Below, in pieces: positions 53,659 through 63,633 of a DNA stretch of 64,000 nucleotides. The translations under genes were made by a program, and so were the position numbers. Source of the DNA: Pontibacter akesuensis (GTDB lineage: Bacteria > Bacteroidota > Bacteroidia > Cytophagales > Hymenobacteraceae); contig NZ_CP014766.1 in assembly GCF_001611675.1 (NCBI RefSeq), forward strand, positions 186,001 to 250,000, given 5' to 3'. The notes beneath the pieces were generated by a model. The model ran no database searches and was not told the origin of the DNA. It saw nothing but the letters and a program-made list of their open reading frames with translations. How positions within the stretch are numbered: position 1 is the stretch's first letter; each line of letters starts with the position of its first letter.

Positions 53659-56328
53659 TCAACGCCTGAAGAATTTGCGTTCCAGTTTGATCACCACGAA
53701 AATAAGGCTGCCTGCCGCCACCGAGAGAAGCAGGTCCTTTAACGGCAAGGGCTCCAGGTGGAAAAAATCCTCCATAAAGGGCAGGTAGATCACAGCAAGT
53801 TGCAGCAGGACAGATGCCACCACTACCACCGCCATTAAAGGGTTAGTGGTAAGGGCAAACGGAGAATGGGCAGAGGAGCGCAGGGCCAGCGCCTGAAAAA
53901 CCTGGGCAAAGCCAATTGTGGCAAAGATCATCGTCTGCCACGTGAGGTCTTCCTGAGCAGCGGGGTTGTAGTAGTACAAAGCAAGACCCAGGGAAACAGC
54001 GGCAATGGTGGTTCCGACCAGAAACAACGGGAAAGCATCCTTCTTTTCCAGGGCTCCTTTTTCTGGGTTTCTTGGTGGGCGCCGCATCGTGTCTTCCTCG
54101 GCGGGCTCCGTTCCCAGGCCCAGGCCCAGCAAGCCATCGGTGAGCAGGTTTAGCCACAGCAGTTGCAGCGGCTGCAGCGCAATGGTCAACCCGAAAAAAG
54201 GGCCCACCAGCATCACCAGCACTTTACCGATGTTGCCCGCAAGCGAGAACCTTATAAAGCGGAGCAGGTTATCCAATATCACCCTTCCCTCCTCCACGGC
54301 AGCCACAATGGTCGCAAAGTTATCATCCAGCAGCACCATGTCTGCGGCTTCCTTGGCTACATCTGTTCCCGTTATGCCCATGGCAATGCCGATGTCAGCC
54401 TTGCGCAGCGCAGGTGAGTCGTTCACGCCATCTCCCGTCATGGCCACGATCTCTCCTCTTGTCTGCAGCGCCCCCACAATCTTGAGTTTGTCCTCCGGCG
54501 ACACCCGGGCATACACCGACGTCACCTCCGACAGCTTCAGAAGCTCGGCTTCGTCGGCTCGTTGCAGCCTGTCTCCGGCTACGGCTTCGGCATCCTGCCC
54601 AAAATGCAGTTCCTTTCCGATAGCTGCGGCTGTGAGCGGATGGTCGCCTGTGATCATGACGGGGCGTATACCAGCCAGTTTGCACTTTTCGACCGCTGCT
54701 TTCACTTCTTCCCGGGGAGGGTCGATCATGCCTGCCAAACCGATGTAGGTGAGCCCCTGCTCCAGGTCCGCGCCACCATCGGCTGAAGCCAGCTTTCGGA
54801 AGGCTAGCCCCAGTACCCGCACACCGTTCTGCGCCAGTTTGGTGTTTGCACGTTGTATTCTATCCCGCCACGCCGCATCAAGCGGTAGCTCTTCCCCATT
54901 CACCCACACTTTATTTGCAATGCTTAACAGCATATCCGGAGCCCCCTTGGCGCAAAGTATAAAAGGCGTGTCCTGCAGCGGCTGAAAGTATTCCGGCAAG
55001 GTAGCCTGTACCTGATGAATGGTTGACATTCTTTTCCTGTCGCTGTCGAAAGGCAGTTCGTTTACCCGGGGCAATAACTTGTGCAGGTTGTCCTGGTGAA
55101 TGTCGCGCTGGGATGCTGCCACGAGAAGGGCTGTCTCGGTCGGGTCCCCAAGCACCTGCTCTTCGCCGGCATCAGCCGCTTTTTTCAACGTGCCATCGTT
55201 GCACAAAACGGAAACGGCCAGGGCAAAATCCAGGGCAGTGGCGGCTGGTGGTGCTACATCCACGGTGGCAGACGGTGCAAAGGAAATTTCCTCATCGGGC
55301 AGGTCTACCACCGTAACGGTCATCTTGTTTTGGGTGAGGGTTCCGGTTTTGTCAGAGCAGATAACGGTAACGGAGCCAAGCGTCTCCACGGCAGGCAGTT
55401 TCCGGATCAGGGCATTCCGCTTCAGCATCCGTTGGCCCCCCAGGGCCAGCGTAATCGTCACGACCGCGGGCAAGCCCTCCGGCACCACCGCCACCGCCAC
55501 ACTCACAGCGGTCAGGAACATATCGGCGGCAGTTTCCCCCATCAACACCCCGATGCCAAAGATCACGGCGGCGGCAATCACGCCAAACAGTGCCAGCAGT
55601 TTACCCAGCCTATCCAACTTATCCTGCAGCGGCGTTTTTGTGGTTTCGACGGTATCGATCATGTTGGCGATTTTGCCAAGCTCTGTCTCCATTCCTATGG
55701 CCACAACGATGCCTACCCCTCTGCCGGCGGTCACCACTGTGCCCATGAAGGCCATGTTCTTCCTGTCACCAACAGGTACTTCTCCCCCTTCGATCGGGGC
55801 TGTTTCTTTCTCCACTGGCTCAGATTCCCCCGTCAGGGCTGCCTCCTGTGCTTTCAGGTTGAAGCCCTCCAACACCCGTAGGTCGGCAGGCACTACGTTT
55901 CCCGCCTCCAGCTCTACCACATCGCCCGGCACAAGCTGCCTGGCCGGAATCTCTTTTGCCGTGCCGTTGCGTCGCACCCGCACCTTGGGTACCACCATGC
56001 GGTTTAAGGCAGCCATGGCACGTTCTGCACGATACTCCTGAAAGAACCCGAGCAGGCCAAAGAGCAGCACAATTGCCAGAATGGCCACCGCTTCGGTTGT
56101 CTTGCCCAGGAACAGCGAAATAAGCGCCGCCGCAATCAGGATAAGCACCATCGTTTCAGTGAACTGCTGAAACAGCAGCTTGAGCGGACTCCGCTGCTTT
56201 TTTTCAGCCAGGCTGTTTGTCCCGTACTTCTCCTGCCGTGCCTCTGCTTCCTCGTCTGATATTCCTTTGGCGGAGGTGCTTAGCTCTGCTATAACCTCCT
56301 CGTTCGAACGTGTGTACCAATTCTCCAT
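53659..56328 (-). CDS. P-type Ca2+-transporting ATPase (P2A type)
   Basis: 889 residues. Actuator motif TGESEPVEK (near 173), phosphorylation motif [11 protein letters not shown] (Asp326), hinge [20 protein letters not shown], and ten membrane segments. Ion-site helices compared with SERCA: helix 4 PEGLPAV (Glu retained), helix 6 NLLTDG (Asn, Thr and Asp retained), helix 5 GNIGK, where SERCA has Asn-Val-Gly-Glu. The Glu of site I is therefore Lys702, which suggests one Ca2+ per cycle. It pumps Ca2+ out of the cytoplasm using ATP. Cation specificity is inferred from motifs. Convergent with the TetR gene. Confidence 0.92.
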   Translation of the reverse strand: MENWYTRSNEEVIAELSTSAKGISDEEAEARQEKYGTNSLAEKKQRSPLKLLFQQFTETMVLILIAAALISLFLGKTTEAVAILAIVLLFGLLGFFQEYRAERAMAALNRMVVPKVRVRRNGTAKEIPARQLVPGDVVELEAGNVVPADLRVLEGFNLKAQEAALTGESEPVEKETAPIEGGEVPVGDRKNMAFMGTVVTAGRGVGIVVAIGMETELGKIANMIDTVETTKTPLQDKLDRLGKLLALFGVIAAAVIFGIGVLMGETAADMFLTAVSVAVAVVPEGLPAVVTITLALGGQRMLKRNALIRKLPAVETLGSVTVICSDKTGTLTQNKMTVTVVDLPDEEISFAPSATVDVAPPAATALDFALAVSVLCNDGTLKKAADAGEEQVLGDPTETALLVAASQRDIHQDNLHKLLPRVNELPFDSDRKRMSTIHQVQATLPEYFQPLQDTPFILCAKGAPDMLLSIANKVWVNGEELPLDAAWRDRIQRANTKLAQNGVRVLGLAFRKLASADGGADLEQGLTYIGLAGMIDPPREEVKAAVEKCKLAGIRPVMITGDHPLTAAAIGKELHFGQDAEAVAGDRLQRADEAELLKLSEVTSVYARVSPEDKLKIVGALQTRGEIVAMTGDGVNDSPALRKADIGIAMGITGTDVAKEAADMVLLDDNFATIVAAVEEGRVILDNLLRFIRFSLAGNIGKVLVMLVGPFFGLTIALQPLQLLWLNLLTDGLLGLGLGTEPAEEDTMRRPPRNPEKGALEKKDAFPLFLVGTTIAAVSLGLALYYYNPAAQEDLTWQTMIFATIGFAQVFQALALRSSAHSPFALTTNPLMAVVVVASVLLQLAVIYLPFMEDFFHLEPLPLKDLLLSVAAGSLIFVVIKLERKFFRR

Positions 56329-56698
56329 CCCAGTTGATGCTTGTGAGAGACAAAATGTTTGTTACTGTAACTTAATGAATATGTTCAGTTTAACTTATAC
56401 TACGCAAAGGTACAGGCAGGTTCTGCAACAAGGCCCTAGAAAATGCTGCTGGTTAATATCATTTGTTCTTCTGCCTATCCGGGGCGATGGAAACTTCCAT
56501 CCTGCTCCTTACCGGCTATAGTTAGCTCTAGCGGCTAGCAGTGGTGTTTAGGCTTTTCGGCTCCCGAAAGTTACGAGACGCTATCATTCAGAATAGAAAC
56601 AGGAATCATTTTGTAAGATGACGGAGGTCATGGAACAGAAGCCGGCTCCTGCTTTTCTTTGCTATAGTCAAAAAATCAATAAATTATACTTGAGAACG
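56329..56698. other. intergenic region, promoters of two divergent genes
   Basis: About 370 bp between the divergent ATPase and SDR genes. No convincing open frame or structured RNA is visible. It contains one TATACTT site just before the SDR start (about 56686). Confidence 0.35.
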
Positions 56699-57469
56699 AT
56701 GGAAGAAACAGCACAGCAGCAGTTTGCAGGAAAAGTGGCACTGGTAACCGGCGCCTCCTCGGGCATAGGCAAAGCCACCGCCTTACAGTATGCGCGCGAA
56801 GGCGCAAAGGTGGTAGTTTCGGACATAAATGAAGCCGCCGGTGCGGAGGTGGTAGCTGAGATAAAGCAGCTGGGCGGAGATGCCTTTTTCGTTAAAGCAG
56901 ATGTGTCCCTACCTGAAGACTGTGAGCACCTTGCCGTCCGAACGGTGGCAACGTATGGCAGACTCGACATTGCCTTCAACAATGCCGGTATTGGCGGCGA
57001 AGCCAATGCCGTGGGCGACATGAGCATCGGAAACTGGAACAAAGTGATTGCCGTGAACCTAAGCAGCGTGTTCTACTGCATGAAGTACCAGATACAAGAG
57101 ATGCTGCAGCACGGCGGCGGTGCTATCGTGAACAACTCCTCTATACTTGGCCAGGTGGGTTTTGCCAATTCAGCTGCCTATGTGGCGGCGAAACATGGTG
57201 TAGTGGGACTTACCAAAAACGCAGCGTTGGAATACAGTGTTAAAGGCATACGCGTAAATGCCGTTGGTCCCGCTTTCATCAAAACTCCGCTTCTGACAGC
57301 GGCAGGAATGACTGAGGAAACCTTCGAGATGCTCGCGCGCCTCCACCCCATCGGCCGATTGGGTGCTTCGGAGGAAGTATCAGAACTGGTGGTGTGGCTT
57401 AGTTCAGAGAAGGCGTCTTTTGTGACGGGTGCCTACTATGCCGTGGACGGTGGTTATCTGGCGCAATAA
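56699..57469 (+). CDS. SDR family oxidoreductase (FabG / glucose dehydrogenase-like)
   Basis: 256 residues from the ATG at 56699. Cofactor motif TGASSGIG (about 17-24), NNAGIGG (about 95), catalytic Ser and Tyr-x-x-x-Lys in IVNNSSILGQ and SAAYVAAKHG, and the C-terminal VTGAYYAVDGGYLAQ typical of FabG-like enzymes. VSDINE after strand 2 (Asp) favours NAD. Substrate unknown. An earlier in-frame ATG (56618) would add 27 residues with no family similarity. Confidence 0.93.
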   Translation: MEETAQQQFAGKVALVTGASSGIGKATALQYAREGAKVVVSDINEAAGAEVVAEIKQLGGDAFFVKADVSLPEDCEHLAVRTVATYGRLDIAFNNAGIGGEANAVGDMSIGNWNKVIAVNLSSVFYCMKYQIQEMLQHGGGAIVNNSSILGQVGFANSAAYVAAKHGVVGLTKNAALEYSVKGIRVNAVGPAFIKTPLLTAAGMTEETFEMLARLHPIGRLGASEEVSELVVWLSSEKASFVTGAYYAVDGGYLAQ

Positions 57470-57550
57470 ACGTTAGCAAGTCTTTTAAAGTATGCGGTTG
57501 CGCCATACGTACAGGCAACGGTACTGCTCAGCAGTAAGGAAAGCCGTAGG

Positions 57551-58387
57551 TTACTGCGTATCGCCTCCTGTTTGGCTGCTGTAAGTATTTTCCTTCTTCT
57601 GTTTTTTTGCATTGCTGTAAACCTGAAATATGACTGTGAGCGCCACCACAACCAGACCAATCCAGGCTGCGGTGCTGATGGCGCCACTGGAGGAAAACGC
57701 CAGTTCCTGGTGCTTCAGCACAATTCCGTAGAAAGCCCAAACCGTAACAAGCCCCACAAAGGGGTTGCGTCGGCTTAGCACCACGAAAACAGTCAACAAG
57801 GTGGCTACGGCAATCAGAAGCATAGCCCATGAGCCCGGCGCCAGGCCGAAACTATCCCAACCGAAGCCAACCAGGCAAGCGCTAATATTGGCAATGGTGG
57901 CGATGCAGATCCAGCCAAAGTAAATGCTAAGCGGAAACTGTGTGAACCATCTGGAGGCGGAAGTGCGGGCAGGGTCGTATATGTTTAACCGTAGCTGAAT
58001 GGCCAGCAGCGTGAACAGTTGAAGCAACATGAGCACCACCGAAACCAGCAGCCACTCATATACCCAAGCAATGGTCCAGGCGCCGGTAGCCAGGTTGTTC
58101 AGCATAAACAGGTACCCGGTCCGGCGCAGGTCCTCGTTTGCTTCATGCGCGGCATCAGCCTTGTAGGCTTTTACCAAGTGGTACACGCAAAAAGCTGCCA
58201 GCGCTAAATAGATAAGGCCCCAGATGGAAAAGGTGATACCCGCCGGTGTAAAAAGCGTTGGGTATTTGTCCGACACTTTGCCAATCGTCTGCGAATTGAG
58301 CAGCTCCAGCTGCGTTAACTGCGACAGTACCAGGTGCACCAGGAAAAATACCGCATTCAGAACGGCGAGTAACTTTATACTTCTCAT
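57551..58387 (-). CDS. TspO/MBR-related membrane protein
   Basis: 278 residues with seven or eight hydrophobic segments. FTPAGITFSIWGLIYLALAA and PLSIYFGWICIATIANISAC are the conserved patterns of tryptophan-rich sensory-protein-like families, here in a longer form than classical TspO (about 160). It probably binds a hydrophobic ligand in the membrane; function unknown. It is convergent with the SDR gene (81 bp gap). Confidence 0.75.
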   Translation of the reverse strand: MRSIKLLAVLNAVFFLVHLVLSQLTQLELLNSQTIGKVSDKYPTLFTPAGITFSIWGLIYLALAAFCVYHLVKAYKADAAHEANEDLRRTGYLFMLNNLATGAWTIAWVYEWLLVSVVLMLLQLFTLLAIQLRLNIYDPARTSASRWFTQFPLSIYFGWICIATIANISACLVGFGWDSFGLAPGSWAMLLIAVATLLTVFVVLSRRNPFVGLVTVWAFYGIVLKHQELAFSSSGAISTAAWIGLVVVALTVIFQVYSNAKKQKKENTYSSQTGGDTQ

Positions 58388-58510
58388 AGGCTGCCAGGGC
58401 GGATCAAATCTCCGATTTATACTTTCGTTTTCACTATCTACGGGAAAATTAAAGTATAACTGGCGGCTATATGAAAAGTTTGACGTGCGGTAAATTTCAC
58501 GTATGTGGCA

Positions 58511-58630
58511 CAGACGCTCGCGGGTCTAAAGACACCGCGAGGTCTTTGACCAAACGCATTACAGGCGCAATTGCAAAACTTAGCAACAACGGTAAGACCT
58601 CGCAGCGTCCGCAGGTCCTGCGAGCGTCTG
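58511..58630. repeat. two inverted copies of a 36-37-bp GC-rich repeat
   Basis: 58511-58546 and 58594-58630 are the same element in opposite orientation: ends AAGACCTCGC and GCGAGCGTCTG agree exactly, while about 15 central bases differ. They are 46 bp apart in the 295-bp gap between the TspO-like gene and the LytTR gene. Such palindromic elements of Cytophagales intergenic DNA may be REP-like repeats. No coding capacity. Confidence 0.6.
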
Positions 58631-58682
58631 GTTTAAATAATCGGCGTACAAGGTCTTTCCAAAATGGTAGGCTTAAAAGAAT

Positions 58683-59354
58683 TCAAAGCTGCAACTGCTG
58701 CATATAAGATGCTCCCACCGGCACATCATGCCCCTTTATTCCAACCTGGTGCCGTTCAATTTTATCAATCCTATCTTTTGCCACTACATAGGAGCGGTGC
58801 ACGCGGGTAAAACGCTCAGCTGGCAGCTGCTCCAGCAATTCCCCCATGGTCATGCGTGTCAGCAGCTTTTTTCCTTCCAGCACAAACGTAACATAGTTGC
58901 CGGCCGCCTCCATATACAGGATTTCATCAAACTGCACCTTTACCTGCTCGTACCCAGTTTTCAGGAAAATATAATCTTTGGGAGGCACGGCCCCAGACCT
59001 AAGCTGCAGCAGCTCCTGCGCCTTGTTGCAGGCTTTTATAAAACGGGGAAGCGAGAAAGGCTTTAGCAGGTAATCCACGGCGTCCAGCTCAAAACTAGTG
59101 ACGGCATGCTCGGAATAAGCCGTGGTGAAAATTACCATTGGCTTTTTCTGCAGGCTGGCCACAAACTCAAGCCCGGTAATATCCGGCATCTTTATGTCCA
59201 GGAAAAGTAAATCAACAGACTCCTGCTGCAGGTATTCCAGCGTCTTGAAGGCATCAGTGAAACTCGCTTTCAGCTCCAGGAAGGGCACCTTGGTGGCATG
59301 GGAACGCACCACCTCCAGGGCCATCGGTTCATCGTCTATCGCTATTGCCTTCAT
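58683..59354 (-). CDS. LytTR family response regulator
   Basis: 223 residues from the ATG at 59352-59354. Receiver domain (1-115): AIAIDDEP with the acidic pair, phosphorylated Asp53 in LLFLDIKMPD, and Lys in LKPFSLPRF. LytTR DNA-binding domain (about 125-223): DYIFLKTGYEQVKVQFDEIL, YMEAAGNYVTF, and RFTRVHRSYVVAKDRID. It binds direct-repeat sites to activate genes. It follows the histidine kinase gene by 48 bp on the same strand and is its cognate partner. Confidence 0.95.
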   Translation of the reverse strand: MKAIAIDDEPMALEVVRSHATKVPFLELKASFTDAFKTLEYLQQESVDLLFLDIKMPDITGLEFVASLQKKPMVIFTTAYSEHAVTSFELDAVDYLLKPFSLPRFIKACNKAQELLQLRSGAVPPKDYIFLKTGYEQVKVQFDEILYMEAAGNYVTFVLEGKKLLTRMTMGELLEQLPAERFTRVHRSYVVAKDRIDKIERHQVGIKGHDVPVGASYMQQLQL

Positions 59355-59402
59355 GTATACTTGCTGCTGATATCCACTCAATTTACCACCAGTTGCGCTT
59401 AA

Positions 59403-60920
59403 TTACAACTGCAGGGTCAGGTGCACGAAGTACTCTTCCAGCGTTTCGCGTATCACCAACTCGTGCTTGCCGGGATAAAGCAGCGCCAGGCGCTGCTTCA
59501 CGTTCTCCAGGCCCACACCTGATTTGTTTTTCTCCGGGTCCAGGTCCTGCTTTGGCTGAATGCTGTTGTACACGTCAAAGTAGAGTTTGTTATCCTCACA
59601 GTGCAGCGTTACCCGTATCCAGGACTTGTGCTTTAAACTGATGCCGTGCTTGAAGGCGTTCTCCACAAAAGGGATAAGCAACATGGGCGCAATAAATTTG
59701 TCCGTCACCACATCCTCCAGCTTTGCCTGAATGCTTATGTCCGGTGAGGTAGAGGTGCGCAGCGACTGCAGTGCAATGTAGTTGTGCATGTACTCGATCT
59801 CGCGCGACAGCAGTATCTTGTGCTGGTGGTTCTCGTGCAGCATAAAACGCATCATATCGCCCAGCATCTGTATGCCCTGTGCCGTACGGTCGCTGTTTTC
59901 CTGTAGCGCGGTGCCGTAGAGGGTGTTCAGGGTGTTAAACAAAAAGTGCGGGTTGATCTGCGACCGAAGGAAGTCAAAGTTTGCATTGGAGCGCCCCAGT
60001 TCCTTCTTCAGCACATACACTTCCTCGTTTCCCTTCAGGTGCCGCTTAAACAGCACCCACGATAGCGGTACGGTCATGAACAGTTGAAAGGCCGTGTTGA
60101 ACATGCTTATTCCCAAAGCCGTTTCCTCGTCCTGAATCAGGAGCACCACCAAAATCGCGACAGGCACGGTGGCAAGTATAAGCAGCAGCAAAACCTTCAG
60201 AACATAAGAGGTATAAGGTCTTTTCTTGCCTAATACCCGCGGAATGAGCACCTGGAAAGAATAGAAGTATACTACAATGGCGCTGGGAATAACTATTCCC
60301 CACCCCAAAAGCAACACGCCATCAGCATCCCCCAGAATGAACAGAAACATACTTACCATCCACAGCACGAAGGCAACTACGGCATCCCTGGTAATAATCC
60401 TGTACTTGGATTGGATAGCCTCGGAATTGTTCAGCAGGTAGGTGCCGGCATACTTGAAGGCCGTGTAAAAACCGAAGATCAGCAGCAGCCAGAACGCAAA
60501 ATGGAAGCTGCCCTGAAAGATGATGTCGTAGGTTTCCTGCTCGTTGTTGTACTGGTTAAAGAGGTAGTTCTTGGAGTAGGTGTCGAGTATGCCAAACACT
60601 GTGCCTATCACCAAAAAAGTTACCACTATCAGAAATATACTCTGAGCCAGGGCTTCTTTGCGGATGAGCTTGGGAGCCACTTTAAAGTTGAGCAGCAGAA
60701 ATGCCAGGTACAGCAGCGTGTAGCGCACCAGTTGCGGAAAGAAATAGTCTTCGTAATAGTTAAACGGAATCCTTGCCTCATCAAACAGATACTTGTTTGA
60801 TGCTCTGTCTGTGGCCAGGAAAAACACGGCGAAGGCATAGATGGTGGTAGCTGCCCAAAGTTCTACTTTGTTTATTTGGAAAGGCTTTGCTACAAAACTT
60901 TTTAAGGACATATCATTCAT
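59403..60920 (-). CDS. sensor histidine kinase, LytS/YehU type
   Basis: 505 residues. About eight hydrophobic segments form the sensor part (about 20-290), followed by a HisKA_7TM/His_kinase-type domain: SQINPHFLFNTLNTLYGTAL with the phosphorylated His (about 323) and an HATPase domain with PMLLIPFVENAFKHGISLKH (N box) and NKSGVGLENVKQRLALLYP (G box). The kinase passes phosphate to the LytTR regulator encoded after it. The stimulus is unknown; homologues sense cell-wall or membrane-potential changes. Confidence 0.95.
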   Translation of the reverse strand: MNDMSLKSFVAKPFQINKVELWAATTIYAFAVFFLATDRASNKYLFDEARIPFNYYEDYFFPQLVRYTLLYLAFLLLNFKVAPKLIRKEALAQSIFLIVVTFLVIGTVFGILDTYSKNYLFNQYNNEQETYDIIFQGSFHFAFWLLLIFGFYTAFKYAGTYLLNNSEAIQSKYRIITRDAVVAFVLWMVSMFLFILGDADGVLLLGWGIVIPSAIVVYFYSFQVLIPRVLGKKRPYTSYVLKVLLLLILATVPVAILVVLLIQDEETALGISMFNTAFQLFMTVPLSWVLFKRHLKGNEEVYVLKKELGRSNANFDFLRSQINPHFLFNTLNTLYGTALQENSDRTAQGIQMLGDMMRFMLHENHQHKILLSREIEYMHNYIALQSLRTSTSPDISIQAKLEDVVTDKFIAPMLLIPFVENAFKHGISLKHKSWIRVTLHCEDNKLYFDVYNSIQPKQDLDPEKNKSGVGLENVKQRLALLYPGKHELVIRETLEEYFVHLTLQL

Positions 60921-61101
60921 ATAACAATGTTAGGTTAAAGCACGGAGGAAAGGTAAAAAAAGTGATGAAAGGCCGGTAATATGTGATAGAATCCGCTGTG
61001 CTTGCCAAACGTGCTAACGACCAGGGGCAGCGGAAGGAAAGCAAGGTTAAACTGCTACAGCGTTAGCGGAAGGGCCGCTTTGTTCATAGCTGCGGCCGCC
61101 C

Positions 61102-61686
61102 CTACTCCCCTCCGGGAAGCATGATATACTCGCCCCGGCTGTTTCCCACAGAAATTGCTACCTGCCCAGGTACAGGTGTTGATTTGACTTGGTGCGGGAG
61201 TGCAAGTGCAAGCTGCTTCGCGTGCAGTGCATGACCGGCAGGAAGGGGCTGCAGCACCAGAGGCTGCACCAAGTCTGTGGTCTCATACGCTGCCCAGGAA
61301 ACTCCCGTAAATCCTTTAATAATCAGACCAAAGAGGTAGTCGATTGTTTTATTGTAGTCAAATTGCTCCTCTGTTTTGAATGCTGCCAAACGCTCTCCCC
61401 AGGAGGTGCATGCCACCGCCAGAGTGGCGTTAGTATTACGGAGATGAATCAGCGGTTCTGTTTGAGGTGCATTTGATTCTAAGCCTGTCCTAACAGGAGG
61501 TTCTGTGGTCTGTAAGCCCAAGGTAGCTATTGCTTTGGAAGCCACACAGGAAGGAGCGGTTTCTGTACATTTACTGGACATGTTGCTCTCTGGTGCATAA
61601 AAGACGGCGACCAAAAGCCCGAGTGCCAGCAACAAGCCCCGTCTTATTGTAACGTCGTTTTTCTGGTGGTATGGTATAGCCTTCAT
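61102..61686 (-). CDS. hypothetical protein with one membrane helix
   Basis: 194 residues from the ATG at 61684-61686. A single hydrophobic helix (RRGLLLALGLLVAVFYAP) near the start, then a Cys-containing extracytoplasmic segment (SSKCTETAPSCVAS) and a domain of no known family (TIDYLFGLIIKGFTGVSWAA). Codon use looks genuine and the start has good spacing, but I recognise nothing. It is 181 bp upstream of the LytS gene, same strand. Confidence 0.6.
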   Translation of the reverse strand: MKAIPYHQKNDVTIRRGLLLALGLLVAVFYAPESNMSSKCTETAPSCVASKAIATLGLQTTEPPVRTGLESNAPQTEPLIHLRNTNATLAVACTSWGERLAAFKTEEQFDYNKTIDYLFGLIIKGFTGVSWAAYETTDLVQPLVLQPLPAGHALHAKQLALALPHQVKSTPVPGQVAISVGNSRGEYIMLPGGE

Positions 61687-61848
61687 AGTGACAAGAGTTT
61701 TAGTTGTAGTAATGCTGTTGTTAACTATAAGCAATGTTACGTAGCATTCAGAACAGCTAAAACTTTATGTGACGGAAGGCGGGAAGGATGTGACGAAACG
61801 ACATTTTAAAGTATGAGTGTCACCAGTATTGCCTGTAAAATGGGATTG

Positions 61849-62484
61849 CTACTTGTAATCCGGCACATTTTTCCCTAACACAAAATCGCGATTACCCACT
61901 AACAAATCGCCTTCTTTGCGCAGGGTTAGCAAACCTGTACTTCCACCTCTGGGTGATGCTGGCTTGATTTCAGTTTGAGTTAGCAAAGGGTCTCCCTTAA
62001 AGTGGTAACTTTCCAGCCAATAGTACTTGCCGTTTGGCTCCAGAATGGTAGGGTGTATGTGGGCTGGTGAGGACCTGTCGGGGTAGGTGCCCGGCATCAA
62101 GGTGTAAAAAGTATACGTGCCATCGCTGCCGGTTTTAATCCAGCCCCGGATGTAGCCATGCCGTTTTGCCCATCCTGTTTCAGCCCCTGTGGTGGGGTAT
62201 ACTCCGCTCTGGTCGGTGTGGTAAATGTACAGAACAACGTCTTTTGCTGGCGTTTTACCGTCTGGCATATAGATAGTTCCTGTCACCTTGAGCTTTGCTC
62301 CGGGCGTGTTAAAGCCCGGCAGCGTATCAACTGCGCTTAGCTTTTTATCGCCAAATTCAAAAACGGCCTCACAGCCCTCACAAGAACCGCCAACTAACCT
62401 TGCTTCGGCCTCCTTCGTGCTCTGCGCCTGTGTACAGGAGCTTATACAAATCAGAGAAATCAGAACATAAAGCATTCTTTCCAT
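61849..62484 (-). CDS. intradiol ring-cleavage dioxygenase-like lipoprotein
   Basis: 211 residues with a lipobox (LISLICISSC). The core resembles intradiol dioxygenases: KLKVTGTIYMPDGKTPAKDV, VVLYIYHTDQSGVY with the first iron-ligand Tyr, RHGYIRGWIKTGSDGTYTF with the second Tyr and the Arg, and PAHIHPTILEP with the two ligand His. The four iron ligands (2 Tyr, 2 His) appear present. These secreted homologues occur in Bacteroidota and have unclear substrates; some act on aromatic compounds. It is not part of an aromatic degradation operon here. Confidence 0.85.
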   Translation of the reverse strand: MERMLYVLISLICISSCTQAQSTKEAEARLVGGSCEGCEAVFEFGDKKLSAVDTLPGFNTPGAKLKVTGTIYMPDGKTPAKDVVLYIYHTDQSGVYPTTGAETGWAKRHGYIRGWIKTGSDGTYTFYTLMPGTYPDRSSPAHIHPTILEPNGKYYWLESYHFKGDPLLTQTEIKPASPRGGSTGLLTLRKEGDLLVGNRDFVLGKNVPDYK

Positions 62485-62646
62485 AGCCGTTTATACTGAG
62501 GGTACCACTCGCTATCCGACATTCATATCATCCGTGCAACAGCCAATATATATCAGCACGATCATTCAGCGGAACGTGCACCACCATACTACTTTGCTCT
62601 ACAGGCTCAGTACTTACTTAGCAGTACTTACTGATGTAAACGTAAA

Positions 62647-62708
62647 AAAAGCAGCGCAGAGGCGATGACGCGCATGAAAAATTCGCGTCATCGCTTCCGC
62701 GCTGCTTT
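62647..62708 (-). terminator. strong hairpin terminator (62 nt)
   Basis: AAAGCAGCGC, a short internal mismatch, GGCGATGACGCG, an 11-nt loop, and the matching arms CGCGTCATCGC and GCGCTGCTTT, followed on the minus strand by seven T. It lies 174 nt downstream of the ABC ATPase remnant and matches the end of a once active minus-strand transcript. Confidence 0.85.
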
Positions 62709-62881
62709 AATTTGCTACGATAGTGTAAAAATAACTGGGTCGCCCCTGATATCGCTTAATTAAGCTGTACGACCAAAGACAAATACGAGCAGGAAGCCTT
62801 CTCTCGAAGCACTAAAATCCGGTGGTAGGAGCTTATTTCAAGTCAGTGGCAACCGCAGTTACCTTGTGCTCCCGTATCCAT

Positions 62882-63034
62882 TCAATTCACCTGCGGTAGG
62901 GGTTGGTGCCAGCACTTGCCGGCGCCGTTAGATCCCGGCAGGCCATACATGCCTGCCGGGATAGTCAGGGAAGCTTTCTTTAAGGCCTGCACACCATTGG
63001 GATAGGTTTTGAGATGTTCTTGAAGAGTAATTTC
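62882..63034 (-). pseudogene. decayed N-terminus of an ABC transporter ATPase
   Basis: Found by translating the minus strand: LQEHLKTYPNGVQALKKASL, then TIPAGMYGLPGSNGAGK, which is Walker A, and then only WHQPLPQVN before a TGA. The intact ATPase at 33771 reads KTYSNGVQALKNVTLSIPKG MFGLLGPNGAGK: about 22 of 31 positions are the same. The Walker Ser/Thr after GK is replaced by Cys and all downstream domains are missing. The expected ATG is in a different frame. A terminator hairpin persists downstream. It is probably the rest of a second copy of the ABC system. Confidence 0.8.
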
Positions 63035-63633
63035 ATAGTTTTATTTTGTGGTTCTTTCTTGCTCTATCCAGATAGTGGTGTGACAGGCGCCTTAAGTATG
63101 GGAAAGGTGCGCAGCTTCGGGCTTGGCTTCAACAAAATGTGATGAACAGGGCAAAAGATGTGACGAGTACGGCCTGTGCTGGCTGCTCAAACAAATCCTC
63201 CGGTTCCAGGAAACCAGGCATGAAAAAAGGCTGGAAGATGTAATAACAGCAGCAAAAATGGGTATAGCACCTTACCACAGCGTGCCTTTGCCGGATCACA
63301 ATGGCTTCACAATGCTTTCACATATAACCCTCTGGCGGTAAAACGCCTGGTGCCGCTGCGCCTGCACAGCCTTTAATCCTGCTGGTGGTGAAGTTAATCC
63401 CGTATGTAATCAGGCAAGTTATACTTTGCCGCCTGCTATTTTACTATCTCTTCCTTTTTTTAATCCTAAGTATCCCATCCCGGATTAAGCTATAAATACT
63501 TATTTACCAAGTATATAATCTTATTTATTCAACCCTCTATAGTCCTATAAGTATAAAATTATTTTACCGCTTTTGCTAGCGCGTAATTAGATGTCTTTAA
63601 CAGACGGATATTGTAGAGAAAGAGAGACTGCTT
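63035..63633. other. gene-poor region upstream of the esterase gene
   Basis: About 600 bp with no convincing frame. The part from 63430 to 63600 is very AT-rich and holds three TATACTT/AAGTATA sites; it should contain the promoter of the esterase gene. I see no exact TAnnTTTG box. Confidence 0.35.

Noticed and set aside
55100..56041. 313-codon frame antisense to the Ca ATPase
   Set aside because: Low-complexity Thr/Ser/Ala composition and perfect sense-strand P-type motifs show it is a shadow.
63123..63341. 72-codon frame on the plus strand
   Set aside because: Lies in gene-poor DNA beside the ABC remnant, with no family resemblance and no clear start signal.
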